Of a stretch of 64,000 nt of DNA, positions 11,201 to 22,236 are shown one piece after another. The stretch is from Symsagittifera roscoffensis (Eukaryota; Xenacoelomorpha; Acoela; Convolutidae): the NCBI RefSeq assembly GCF_963678635.1, contig NC_087067.1:3040001-3104000 (forward strand), in the 5' to 3' direction. The notes under the pieces were generated by a model that made no database searches, was not told the DNA's origin, and saw nothing but the letters and a program-made list of their open reading frames with translations. How positions within the stretch are numbered: the first letter of the stretch is position 1; each line of letters starts with the position of its first letter. Position numbers and translations under genes: made by a program.

Positions 11201-14041
11201 ATAGGGATGGTATATAAACCAGGCGAAGTGTAAACCAGCCGAAAATACGTAAGTGTTGTGTAATTGCTATGTAACAATTATGTAACAGTTACGAAAGTTA
11301 CGCAAATTCATTCATATGATGTAACTTTTCGGCTGGCCTATATAATCTGAGCGTTTTGGGTTGGTTTGTATTTCGGCTGGTTTATTTACTCTCTGGAATA
11401 AGGTGGATTTTAGCCGACCAATTTTTTTTTTGCCTCAAGACAGGTACCAAGTGAGGTATCCTTGTGAAATCTTCGCGATCGTGCTTCGGTTTCGAAAATA
11501 AAAATTTCGTATTCGAACTTTAGTTGAAATTTTTGCGTTTTTCTCATTTTTTTAGCAGTTCAGACTCAAATTTGATTTAGAGCTATTAATGCCTTCATTT
11601 CTATGTAGATTAACCAGCTGTAAAACATCAATTGACAATTTAAATTTTTGAACGGGTTTTATAATCTAGGCTTTTTGCATGTTACATATTTATTCACTTA
11701 TTCACTTTCACTTTTCACAAACCAAAAATATTTCGAAAACCAATCCATGAAACGTCGTTTGTTGTTAAAAAGTTTTTTCCCACAATTATTACTGCGGTTG
11801 AAGCATTCTATGCTACTTGCTCAGCAAACGGCTAAGTTTTTCATAATCTAATTGATTTGATTTGCTTCTGTTCTGAATTGGTTTTGAGCAGGGGTAGATC
11901 TAGTGTTTTCTCGAGGAGGGTCCGCCCCCCTCCTAAATTCGGCCCTGGTTTTTATCATGAATACACGCTTCTTACACATTATTCATAGAAAAATAAAAAG
12001 ACTAAAATTGGAGAGAAAAAAAAACATAAATGTTTGTAGCAGAATTTTTGTATAGTAACTAGCCATTTGAGCTAATTATGTTGCCTCGTTTCATTTTGGA
12101 ATATTGTTCCGAATTAAGATTTTGGCCTGGGTGTTATTGATATCTAGTGTTCTTTTCTTGTGATTAGCAGAGTTATATCAATCTGGTACTGGTAATAGAA
12201 TCTTTGCTTATAGAATCGTGAAAACTTAAAATGAACTGAAAATGGCGCGCTTGTAGATGCTCTAGAGATGGTTCATGTATGTTATTTTGTTGTGTACAGG
12301 AAAGATTTCGATCGATTTTTGGCTTGAATTCTATTGAGTTTTTTTACCTTTCTAATTTTCAAATTTTGTTTCAAGCGAGTTATTTCAGTCTGAATAATTT
12401 TTTTCCGGAAAAGTTTGAAATTTTCAAATCACTTTCCCAGAATATTTTGAACGAATAATTTTTTCATAATTTTCAATTTAAAATTATATTATTAATTTTT
12501 GTTTTTTTTAAAGAAATATTTATGATAAAAGAAGTTTTTTATCAAAGAAATGTTTTTTTTTCTTGAATTTGTTTAAGGTTTTTGTTCGTTTTTCATAAAT
12601 TTTTATTGGCCTCGCTCTAAATTTTTTGAAATTATTTTATGAGCAATCAACTAACATTATAGTATATGTTTTGCAGGTATTTTCAAAGGTCGCTATTTCA
12701 AAGGCCAACTACCTTTTTGAAAAGTAATAAATTGGGTTTCAGGAAGTCTGAATTGCTATCAAATCAGAATATTTTGTTTTCCAAAATTCTGACGATCTTC
12801 AGCTCAAACTGTTAACAAAATTTTTTTGTTGTCTTATTTTAGTTCTATTTTTTGTGCTAAATTTTCGAAGACACCTGTTAATTTCTTCTAATTTTGCATA
12901 TGGGTGCTTTAAAACTAAATAAATAATTGATCTTCTATGTTTTTTTTTGAAATTTTTTGTTGTTGCTCTTTGAATTTGTTTCTGCTTTAAATCAAGCTCG
13001 AATTCATTTTCCTTTTGTGTTAGAAATCTCTCATTTGCTAGTTTTCTCTATTCGCTGGTGCTCCTTCATCTGTACTTATAATATTTTTTTTGTCCGGTTT
13101 GAAATTTTTCTTTTTCGAGGCTTGTTAATTTTTTCTGGCCTAGGCTTTTGTATAGTTTTTGTTGGTGGCACTTTTATGCCAATTTTGGTGGCACCTTTAC
13201 GGTTTTTTGATAGCATTAACTTTGACATTCGAAGTTAACACAGTTGACTCATTTTAATTATCGATTTTTAATTTGCAACCCTAAGTTAACACAGTTGATG
13301 CATTTTAATTGTCAAATGAACCGGAAAAAGCTATTTGTTTCAAACAATATAACAATAATAAAAACTCGATTTCAGAAGTTTTCTAACTCAATATATCTCG
13401 CATTTTTTGAAACTCATAATTTATGCATAACGTGGCTTCGTGTTTTCCAGTTTTTTAGATGCCTTCACTTTATTAAATTCAAAATCTATTTGTTATAGGT
13501 TCAAATCCGATACGTGGCAAGTTTTCACTAATTCGAGGCTTATTTCTATTTTTCTTATTTCGTTTTATAAAGCAGCTTTTTTGTCATTTTCTTGTTATTG
13601 TTTGCGAAGCGCAGCTTCGCTTCTATGTAGTTTTGTTGGATCCTGTGTGTGAAAAATTTAATGCACATTTGGCCTTAGTCTGGTTGGCAAAAAGTCAAAA
13701 AACTGTATTTTGAGTTTTTACTTCATTCTGTGCGATTTACAAATGGTTTCCTCAGTAGTCATGCGAGCATTTTCATACATTGTAGTTAAGTTCGAAAAGC
13801 ATAATTTTTTTTTCGGCGCAAGCAAAATTTTTTTCGGCGCAAGCAACTATTTGAAGATAAATCAGCAAAAATTTTATCCACGTCGTTTTGATTTTAAAAT
13901 GCGTTGTGATTTAATGCGTTGTGAGTTTAGATGGCAGCCGAAATTACAGAGCGGAAGAAACTTGAGCGCTGTTTGAGACAGAGAGAAGAGAAAGAAATGC
14001 TGAAGTTCAACCCTATCAACTGGAGTCACTCGCTCAGATAA
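8278..14041 (+). CDS. Six-exon gene, 210-residue charged coiled-coil-rich protein, uncharacterised
   Basis: Exons: 8278-8280 (ATG only), 8352-8401, 8843-9085, 10779-10821, 10978-11160, 13931-14041. All introns have GT-AG ends and phases fit at every junction, giving 210 codons and a TAA. The N-terminal half is Pro/Arg/His-rich (MAVLPRLTPRF, then HPPWSSRR), with Tyr/His-rich strings such as FHRYHSTYE. The second half is a highly charged helix with heptad-like spacing (KLEREKTAFSSRL, ERKKLERCLRQREEK), ending FNPINWSHSLR. Small basic proteins of this kind with scattered Tyr/Pro motifs are common among ciliary microtubule-inner proteins. That is a resemblance in style only, and I do not recognise the family. 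The start codon is the last three bases of exon 1; an alternative start is the ATG at 8844. The acceptor before 10978 is weak and purine-rich, so that junction is the least certain. Confidence 0.7.
9596..10213. mobile_element. Possible inverted-repeat element with GTTCCGACCA ends (intron 3)
   Basis: GTTCCGACCAT occurs near 9611 and its complement near 10176, where it is followed by a hairpin module of the type CTGTGN-TACT-NGCACAG. A similarly organised segment lies at 21797-22199. The interior is A/T-rich without coding signs. The exact ends are uncertain. Confidence 0.4.
10566..10604 (+). repeat. Short hairpin module (CTGTGC-tactt-GCACAG)
   Basis: The module reads GGAATATTCTGTGCTACTTG then CACAGCAACTG. 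Related copies lie at 10180-10215, 11796-11832, 22162-22198 and, on the complementary strand, 33441-33475. Flanking bases are partly shared, so it looks like the end of a dispersed element, not chance. Confidence 0.5.
11231..11391. mobile_element. Small MITE-like element with AAACCAGCCGAAAATAC inverted ends
   Basis: The left end TAAACCAGCCGAAAATAC at about 11231 pairs with GTATTTCGGCTGGTTTA ending near 11386. Further internal copies of CGGCTGG and of GTAACAGTTAC-like strings lie between them. It is about 160 bp and non-coding, within intron 5 of the six-exon gene, a few tens of bases after exon 5. Confidence 0.5.
11889..11947. mobile_element. Terminal fragment of the GGCGGATCTAGG element family
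   Basis: Only the ends remain: CAGGGGTAGATCTAG and TTTTCTCGAGG are joined directly to CCGCCCCCCTCCTAAATTCG. The 0.4-kb internal part seen in full copies (for example 21359-21779) is deleted. Confidence 0.5.
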
Positions 14042-14077
14042 TCATTCATCATCAACTCATTACTTAATTAACTAGTC

Positions 14078-14505
14078 ATAACCAGGAATCGACACTTCTC
14101 ATATGCAGTATCCTTAGAAGCATATGCCAACTCTGAATCATTTAGCCGGATTTCAAATGAAATCTTAACCATGAAAGTTTTCTTTCAATGTTTTTTTTTC
14201 TGTTTTTCCAAGTCACCTGAAATCAGAATTTTCAAATTTGTCTCAAATTAGAATTGCTTCTTTCGAAATGGTCTGAAAACTGTTTTTTTTTCAAATTTTC
14301 TGAAACTGAACCCATGTGTATTTCTTGAATGGTCATCAGAAGCTATTTTTTATAGTCTCTTATTAGAAGTTTTTTTTATAACAATCTCGAATCAGATTTT
14401 TTCTGAGAGAAATTGTCTCAAATAAGAATTTTTCAAAATAGTCTTGAATAAAAAGTTTTTTTTCTAAATTGTCTCAAATCAGAAAATTTCGTGGTTCCTG
14501 GTTAT
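14078..14505. mobile_element. Inverted-repeat element with a degenerate minisatellite core
   Basis: ATAACCAGGAATCGAC at 14078 is matched at the other end by GTGGTTCCTGGTTAT ending at 14505. Between them, phrases like TTTTTCAAATTGTCTCAAAT and TCAGAA recur every 35-40 bp with many changes. There is no coding content. It lies just downstream of the six-exon gene. Confidence 0.55.
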
Positions 14506-16263
14506 ATAAATTGTCCAGAAACGCAGAGATGTCTTTTGAATATTAATAATATCTGAAGTAAATCATTCCATGAACTGCCCCATATATGCATTGTACTATG
14601 TATAAGCTCGCTTATTAAATTACGCAAAATCATCAAAATGATTTCATCACACAAATCAATCTTACCATCGCGCCTTACTTTTGCCCTGATGCATTTCATC
14701 ATCAAAACAAATTAATTCGAAAATATCAATTGAAAATTTAGTTCACTTGAACAAGATTGTCTGAATGTTAAAAGATACTTTCTATTTTTGAATTCATTTT
14801 AGATTACAAATTGGTTTTGAACAGACAGCTAGACTGAGCTCTAAATTCAAGGGAGGTGCGTCTCGTCTTTGACAACGCCCAAATTTAAGTTAATAACCCA
14901 ATAAAATGACTATAGATACTAAAGATAAAAGGATCTATTACCAACAAATTCACCATTAATTGTATACTTTGAAAAGAATTAATACGCAATGATTAGGTTA
15001 GTGATTGAGTGTTGATTTGAAGCCGAAATTATATCAAAGCATCAAAGATATTTTAGGACCCTTTGATGTTGTTCATTTGCCGGATTTACCTTGTGTAGTA
15101 ATTAAATAATTATTTCGTATTTTCGTTTTAATTGACCATTGGAACTAGTTAGCTAATAAGGAGGGGTCGGAAAAAGTCAACACTTTTTTTTTTACTTTTT
15201 TGCTCTAATTGAAGTAAAAAAAAGAAAGCAAGGCATATAATTTAGACGCCCCTCCTCCCCTCAGGGATTCGACCTCTTGCCGACCTAAAGGGTCCCCCTT
15301 TTTACTATTTTGAGTGATCCATTTTTGGCTGACTGACCTAAAAATTTTTTAAAGGCGCCTTTGGCACCAAAATATACTAATTTTGAGAGGGGAACGCGCT
15401 CCAAAAAAACGCGATTTTTTGGTCAAAGTTACCAAAAGTGCCTAAAAACACTTTTTTTTGGCCTTTTTTCAAAAATCGCCTGCGGCGCAGCAAATTTGGT
15501 CAAAATAGGGTCTTTACAGTAATTTGGTAGAGCTCAGAAAATCAAATTGATTGACCTAAAAAAAATTCGACAAAACTTTCGATTTTTTCTGAAAATACGC
15601 GCCCCCTCGAGAAAATCCTAGATCCCCCCTCTTGAATTACGACGCAGATATAATAATTCAACCTTGAAAACATATTTCAGTAGTTTACCCAGTAGCAGAT
15701 GTGGGGAAACGGGTGGTCAAAGGAGGTCAAGTTCGACTCCTCACTAGCCTTTGTTACTATTTTACATTTTTTTTCGGTATTTGCTGATTGAAGCAAAATT
15801 CTATAAAAGAGGTGCCAATATGCGATATTTGAAAGATCGCGCAATAAAATTTTTCCTCTGCGCTCTGACGTAGAAAATGTTTTTATCAATATTGTCTTTC
15901 AAGTGTTTTGGAAGAGCATGAGTAGTAAAGTTTGTCAATCTAAAAAATTTCGTCAAAAATTTGGAATTTTTCTTGAAAATTGCCTACGATTTCACCTTGC
16001 GAGCGAAAGTATGGAGTTTTTTCGGATCAATTTTACAAAAAGCTTCTTTTTTTTTTAAAAAAAATCTTTTCAGATAATAAAATTTAATTTAATCTAATAA
16101 CAGATTAAAATTAATAAAATCACGCAACCCATTAATCTATAAACTTGTACACGAATTCTGGACAAACGAGTAAACTATCTATCTAACTAAGCTTCATACA
16201 GCAACCCAAATATGGAACAGTACATAAATATATATTCATTCATAGATACAATTTTAGAGTTCA
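14506..16263. other. Spacer without a recognisable gene
   Basis: AT-rich intergenic DNA between the six-exon gene and the 3' end of the convergent bHLH gene. It holds one full dispersed element (15240-15637). Outside that element I see no coding frame with splice support, no RNA gene and no strong repeat. Confidence 0.5.
15240..15637 (-). mobile_element. GGCGGATCTAGG-family non-autonomous element (nearly full)
   Basis: The order of landmarks shared with other copies is a C-rich start, GGATTCGACC, TTGCCGACC, AAAGGGTCCCCC, GGCGCCTTTGGC, an A/T-rich centre with GCCTGCGGCGCAG, and the end CCCTCGAGAAAATCCTAGAT. Strand is given relative to copies that begin CAGGGGCGGATCTAGG. No protein is encoded. 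Confidence 0.7.
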
Positions 16264-18706
16264 CTAATTAACCGAATAAATCGAGTTGTTATGTTCCGCT
16301 GTTATCATTTGACTGGGCGATAAATACGGCATGGCAAAAATTGGAAACGAGGGCAACATTTCGGGGGTTGGAATTTTCGGTTTTTGTCGGATCTTGGGAG
16401 TCGTTTGAACAGTTGCCGAAACTACACCATTCGTTAAATGGCACGACGATAAATATGTTTCCGCTACCGGTCCAAACTGCACGCTTTTGTTGGTTCCGTT
16501 GCGCGTTGTCGGGTAATTATTGGCCAATGAAATCATTTTTGCTTCTGGTGTGTTTTCAGGCGTCGATGACGTAATCGTACTTAATGACATAATTGGTTCG
16601 GTTTTCACCTGTTCAACGGAACTTTCCGCAATTTGTAACTGGCTGTCAAAATTAGGGCTGGAGTTCATTTCAGCGACATTACGCAACTCCTGAGCGAATT
16701 GTAAATTTCTTTCCATTGCGACCAGATCTAAATTCTGTTGCTGTTTTAGAAGATGTGTGTTAAGTTGCTTGATTATTGGATGGTCCGCTGGTAAATTTGC
16801 TTCTTGAGTTAAAAAGTCGATCGCTTCTTGGTGACAATCCATATACCCGAGCATGATGTGTTGGCCCACGTATGCCGTAGACGAATGGGCCTCAAATTTG
16901 CTCGATTGTGATTGGTTAGAAGTTGAAGCTTCAGCTCTCGCGGGAAGATCGTTTTCTGAATGAATAGAAAACAGAATTTATAAATAGAATTTACTTTCTT
17001 GTTTTTAAATAAGTATAAATCAAAGAACGAACAAATGGAATAATTTTTTAAAATCAAATTCCGTGTTTTGCTTTTTCTGTTATTTTAAAAAATAAGGGCG
17101 CAGCTCATTTCATTACCTTTGTTGTGTTCGTGTAGCATTTTGATATGGTCAATAGTGAGCTTCAGAATATCCGCTTTATCCAGTTTTGACTAAAAAATAT
17201 AAATTGATTAAAATAAGCAAACTGGTTTCCAAACAAAGAGAAGTACCCGGTTACTGTAAAAACTGCAATAAGTGTTTTGATCACAATATTGATCGTAAAT
17301 TTGCAAAAACATTGGCGGAAATTTGCAAAAAAGCCCTTTTTTCCTATTTTTTAGTTTGCCCATTTTTAAATTTTTCCCATTTTTCTAATTTCTCAAAAAA
17401 TGTCCCTTTTTCTGATCTCTTCAAAAAAATGCCCATTTTTTCAATTGATGAGCTGTTTTGGGAACTAATAGAGGAGTCCTGCAAGTTTTGATTGAGATAC
17501 CTCAAATCTCGCTGAAAAACTTATCCTATGCCATAATTTTTTACCTCTCTCGCTAGTGGTTGGACCAATTTTTTTCAAATTTATGAAAAGTTGTTTATTT
17601 CTAAAACTAACAAAAATGACCCTCGAATACCTAAAAAAAAACATTAAAAAATCAAGAAAATCTAAATTTGCGCGGCAGTTTTCTTGTAACTCTGATGCTT
17701 TCTAACCTTCGTGTGTGCAGCCGGCAATACAAGGGATTTCAGTTCCTGCAAACTCTGATTAATTCTGTCTCGTCTTCGCTTTTCAATTAACCTGTGCGGC
17801 GTGATCGATTTGTTCTTTTTGCTTACCCGAAACGACTCTTTATTTTCGACGTACTCCCGTTCGTGTTTATTTCCGAATGACGAACTTGGCGCGTGGTTGT
17901 CCTCGTGTTCGGTTTTGAAGCTTGCTGATTGGTTGGTTGGATTAACGACTGGATTTGATAGATCAGGTATGTAGTCTTCTAAGTTCGGCGAGTGAAAATC
18001 CCTGAAAAGAACACATTTTCAATTACTTCTGATTAAATATCAGGGATTAATCTGTGTTCTAAATTTTTAAAAGTTTAGAGCAGGCGAATCGATAGAATGA
18101 GTTCTTCAAGAACTCTTTATATCGATACGCCTGCTCAAATTATTTTAAAGTTCAAAATAATTTCTTGAGTTATTCAAAAATATTCGATAAAGCTCTAAAT
18201 GTAATTTTTAAAGCCATTCCAAATCAAACACAGAAAATATAGGGACAGTTATGGTTCAGCTGAAGTCTTAGAAAAATTCAGAGATAACTGTCCTTTAAAG
18301 TTTGTTAATAATTTTTAAATGTGTTTTTTTTTTCTAGCTAAAACCCTACCAGTTTTTTAACCAAGAAAATCATAGTTCTCATGAGTTATTTTTCGAAGAA
18401 AACGTACTCTGAATTTTCTTGATCCAGTAAATCTTCAAATAGCAGCGAGCTATTCGTCAAGCTTACGTTCTCCGACAAGTGTTCGGCGCTGCTCGTGAAC
18501 AAACTATTCGCACTCGGAAGACAACAATTCAGCCGGCTGTTCTCGCAAAGTGGCGTCTTTTGTTCTCGTGAAATCCGAAACGAATGGCTTTGGTTTCGCT
18601 GCGTGAATAGGCTTGAAGAATTTTGGCTCGGAGATGGTTGATTGTCCACTAATAAGTCTATAAACGAACTGTTTCCCGATTGATTTAAAAAATTGGGTGA
18701 ACTCAT
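16264..18706 (-). CDS. bHLH-Orange transcriptional regulator (Hes/Hey/Cwo-like)
   Basis: Four exons on the - strand: 18706-18408, 18001-17707, 17189-17117 and 16955-16264. They join in frame to 452 residues. Residues about 168-222 form a bHLH: basic region with PHRLIEKRRRDRIN, helix 1 SLQELKSLV, loop, and helix 2 SKLDKADILKLTIDHIKML. The loop is split by an intron, a common bHLH-O position. Residues 251-292 (GQHIMLGYMDCHQEAIDFL and on) match the Orange domain. Family members act in the nucleus as DNA-binding repressors, often downstream of Notch or in clock feedback. The basic region lacks the Pro of Hairy/E(spl) and the Gly of Hey, and the C-terminus (NNSIYSVN) has neither WRPW nor YRPW, so Groucho binding by that route is not expected. 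The long N-terminus (about 160 residues, Ser/Asn-rich) is unusual. Subfamily is uncertain; the domain call is firm. Confidence 0.9.
18066..18148. ncRNA. Near-perfect intronic hairpin, candidate small-RNA precursor or MITE remnant
   Basis: GAGCAGGCGAATCGATA at 18078 pairs with TATCGATACGCCTGCTC ending at 18136. The inner part GAGTTC-ttcaa-GAACTC closes the loop, giving a stem of nearly 30 bp with one mismatch and one small internal loop. Weaker T/A pairing extends outward on both sides to about 85 nt. It lies in intron 1 of the bHLH gene. The size and stem suit a microRNA precursor, but a short palindromic transposon remnant is equally possible. Confidence 0.35.
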
Positions 18707-20913
18707 TTAGTTAAATTTGATTTCTGCATGACCGTTTTCAACGGTAATAAAAATATTGAGTAAATATCGATTAAACCGTTCAATGATAACTTTGATAGAA
18801 GAAAATTTAGATTCCGATTTTTCAAAGTATTTTTTATTTAAATATAGAGTTATGTGGGGCTGTCGTTGTAATCGGATTTAGTTGTTTACCCAGGAAGCGA
18901 TATAACAAAAATGATTAATTCCCAAAATTGGCCCAAATTTTTGATGCGAAGTTAATAACCTGCAAATTACGGGCAATTATTTAAGCCCAAAAGATGTGCC
19001 TACACGTGGCGAATACAAAAGAAAAAGCGTGTCGACTATTAATCACTGCGAAATAACTTTCTAATTGGCGCACGAGAAAACAAAGGATTTTTTATCCAAA
19101 TTTATTTTCAAAATTCCGTTCAGTGTACGCTCCAAAGTGATAAATAAAAGTGGATTTATATTTCAGATGACAATGACAATAAAAGTCTCCTTTCTATATG
19201 GAAGTCTTAATATTTTTCAAAACGGATATAATCTTAAGAAAAAAAATACTGATATTATCTTTAGAAAAAATGCAACTTGTGTCTTTTTGTATACAATAAT
19301 TTTAAAAAGAGATTTTAAGAAGCGTGGAAATTTTTCTTTAGATTATACATTACTGATAATTACTTTGAAAGTATAATACATTTTTTACTTGATAATAAAA
19401 TATTGAAATAGAAATCAGATAACTTTCAAACAAAAACTTAGGAATTATCAAGATTTCATTTTTAGAAGTTCCTTCTTTGTTTTTTATCAAAATCACTTTG
19501 CTTGATTGGCATTATTTGGTGCTCTTAGCTCAATGAACTTGTAGCTAAATTGCAAACAAGCACCAATTACTTTTAAGAATGATAGATATTTCCAGTCACT
19601 GGTTGAACACAACCTGTTATGAATATTGTAATGATAAGGATGAAATTGATAATTTGATTTTCTCTATGATTGAAAAGTAATTTAGTTGTTTTTGGGAAAA
19701 AATATGAACTCAATTAGGAAATCGAAATGAGGCGGTTTTTAAAAATAAATGTCGACCATTTTCGATCTTTTTTTAAATGGATCAAAATGATGCCAATTTT
19801 GTTGCCTTTTTTGACAATGGTGCCTTTTTGCCAATACTGATATTTACTTAAATTGTGTGTAGGTTAAAAAAAACTTGATTTAGCGCAACTTGTATCCATT
19901 ACACAGCTAGAAGTGCATTAGTTTGTTCAATTATTGAGCATAAAAACGTCCTCAACCTCATCGTTTTCTCATTGTGGGTTTTTTCAATTAAGCTAGTCCT
20001 AGTATTTAAACAGTATAGATAAAATCTCAGCTGAGAAAAGTGACAATAATTGAATTAATGCCGCTAATTTTTTCCCGTATTCTTGACAGATTGGCGGAAC
20101 TCAAAAAGATTGGCTGTAGCTTTGCTGTTAAGATACCCCTTTTCCAGCCATTTTTAACAATTTTGTACTTTTTTGCCGGTTCTCTTGCTTTACAAAAATG
20201 ATTTTACAGAAACATTTTATTGAGTATTCATCATCTGAGGTAAAATTAACTTCTTTGGAATGCTTTTTGCCAATAAAACTTTGTTGGGTGGCATTTGTTT
20301 TGTTCCAACCGAGAAAAAGAGGATTTCGTTTTTAAACTCAAATCGGCAAAAAGCTGCTGTTTCATCTAAAAAATCGTGGCCGAGACAGAGTGAAAACTTG
20401 AAGAAAACCCAGTCAAGCACTGTTGAAAATAAAGACGGTCAGAAGAACTTGGGCTGAGACTTTGTTGAGGACACAAAATCGTATAAAACGGAGAAAATAT
20501 CTGCTTTTGGCTATGCCTCAACAAACAGAATGCCATGCGTTTATGGATTTCGAATTCGCTTGTCAAATCATTCAAAATGCATTTTTACGAGCTGATTTTT
20601 GTTGCTTGTTCTATAGAGTACAACAATAATATTGGACAACAATTGAAAATTTTCTAAGCATTGCTGACCTTGAGGCTGCAAAATGGCGTTGAAAATGCTA
20701 TATAATTTTGTGGAAACTGATTTTCAACAGTCAAAAGAGCGATGCGAAGATATTGTTATTTTCCTGATTTTTTTTATTTTTCTTCTTCAATCAAGTCGGA
20801 AGTTTTTGAGCTACCTGCACAGAAACCAACTGTCTTTGTTTTTTTCTGCGCACACACAATTTTCAAAAACACAGCTGAAATCACTGAAACCCAATTTGCC
20901 CTTCTTTTCTCGG
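18707..20913. other. Upstream region of the bHLH gene and spacer
   Basis: This should contain the bHLH promoter on the - strand, but apart from the E-box at 19003 I see no clear core element. Short ORFs (for example 19065-19376 + and 20217-20575 -) lack family motifs and flanking splice sites, and I do not call them genes. Confidence 0.4.
19003..19008. promoter_or_regulatory. CACGTG E-box about 300 bp upstream of the bHLH start codon
   Basis: The sequence TACACGTGGC contains the class B E-box bound by Hey, Cwo and Dec proteins. Genes of this group often repress themselves, so an autoregulatory site is plausible. A single 6-base match is weak evidence. Confidence 0.25.
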
Positions 20914-21218
20914 TGATATATTACAATAGGTGGTAATTTTAACTTAAATAGCTGGATCATTTTTTGTTATACTTCGCACAGTATTTACAATTTATTTTAA
21001 AAGCCAATTTTTTTTTGGCAAAAGTGTAAAATTTGAACTTTTAATAGCATTTATCTGGCAGAGTAATGTATTTGCAAAATCTTAGCAGCATGTACAATTG
21101 ATTGAAAATGAAATGACTATATTATGCATCCCAGTTCTCAAATTTAATACATGCACTGTAGTTAAAATTACCACCTATTGTAACATAACTTAAAATTACC
21201 ACCTGTTGTAACATATCA
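20914..21218. mobile_element. MITE with TTACAATAGGTGGTAATTTT inverted ends
   Basis: TTACAATAGGTGGTAATTTT at 20921 is matched by its complement AAAATTACCACCTATTGTAA at about 21165. A further tandem terminal copy ends near 21218. The interior resembles 33122-33358 (same landmarks: AGCTGGAT, AAGTGTAAAATTTGAA, GGCAGAGTAATGTATTT). It is non-coding. Confidence 0.75.
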
Positions 21219-21358
21219 TCCTTTTCTCATTAACTTTACTTTAAGCATTTCAACACGAACCACGGTCCCAGACTATAAATTATTGATATGTATTGCAACA
21301 GAAAACATTTTTTTGTCTCTGCTATTAGTCAAAAGCAGTGTAACAAACACTTGTGCAC

Positions 21359-21779
21359 ACCAGCGGGTTTAGGGGGGCGGACGTCCCCTCTCCTTCAGGG
21401 ATTCGACCCCCTGCCGACCCAAAGGGTCACCCTTGGTACAATTTTGAGATATCCATTTTTGGCTGAAGGAACCTAAAATTTTTCTAAAGGCGCCTTTGAC
21501 AACAAAATATGATAATTGTGAGGAGGGAGCGCGCGCCGAAAAAACGCAATTTTTTGGTCTAAGTTTTTCAAAAATGCCTAAAAACGCCTTTTTTGGCCTG
21601 TTTTATTTTCAAAAATTTGCCTACAGCGCAGGTATTTTGTCAAAATGGGGTCTTAATAGTGATCTAGGAGAGTTCAGAAAATCATTTTAGTCGACTTAAA
21701 GAAAAAGTCGACTTTTTTTAAATAATTTTTTTGAAATTCCACCCCCACCCCCCTCGAGAAAATCTTAGATCCGCCCCTG
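21359..21779 (-). mobile_element. GGCGGATCTAGG-family element, full-length copy
   Basis: It runs from CAGCGGGTTTAGGGGGGCGG to CTCGAGAAAATCTTAGATCC and CGCCCCTG, about 420 bp. Ends of the type CAG...CTG are imperfect inverted repeats. Flanks CTTGTGCAC (left, two bases away) and CTTATACAC (right) could be a decayed target duplication. No ORF. Confidence 0.7.
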
Positions 21780-21796
21780 CTTATACACCTTACAAA

Positions 21797-22199
21797 GTGG
21801 ATATTTTGTTCCGACCACTTCAAGAGTGTGACGCGTATGGTTGATTTTTTCTCCAAATTTGGACGTTCTTAAAGAATATCTTTAATATTTTATCATCTGT
21901 AATTTGGATTCTAGAAAATTCGAAAAAGTGTAAAACTGGTTTGAACATTTTTGGTTTTTGGCTAAATTAAACAATTTGAGTTGAAACTGACCTCCAATTT
22001 AACAATAATTCCGTTAAAATTTCAATTTCCATTTTTAACGCAATTTTTGCCAATTTTAAAAGCTTTTTTAATAAAAACTACAAAAAAGTTAAGTTTTTAA
22101 AGTAATTTAATCGATTTTCCACTTTTTTCTATTATTAAAAAATATATATTTTTAAACAGTGTGTCGGATCATTCTGGGCTATCTATACGGCAAGAAGCT
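21797..22199. repeat. Segment bounded by GTTCCGACCA and the hairpin module
   Basis: TTTTGTTCCGACCA near 21805 and GTGTCGGATCATTCTGGGCT near 22162 mirror the arrangement at 9596-10213. The right module ends 37 bp before the first recognised GPCR exon. No coding signs. Confidence 0.35.
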
Positions 22200-22236
22200 A
22201 TCCTCATTATTACACAGAGAATAACTTTTTGTTTAG

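Noticed and set aside
13495-13512. GGTTCAAATCC resembling a tRNA T-loop
   Set aside because: No acceptor stem, D-arm or anticodon arm could be formed upstream.
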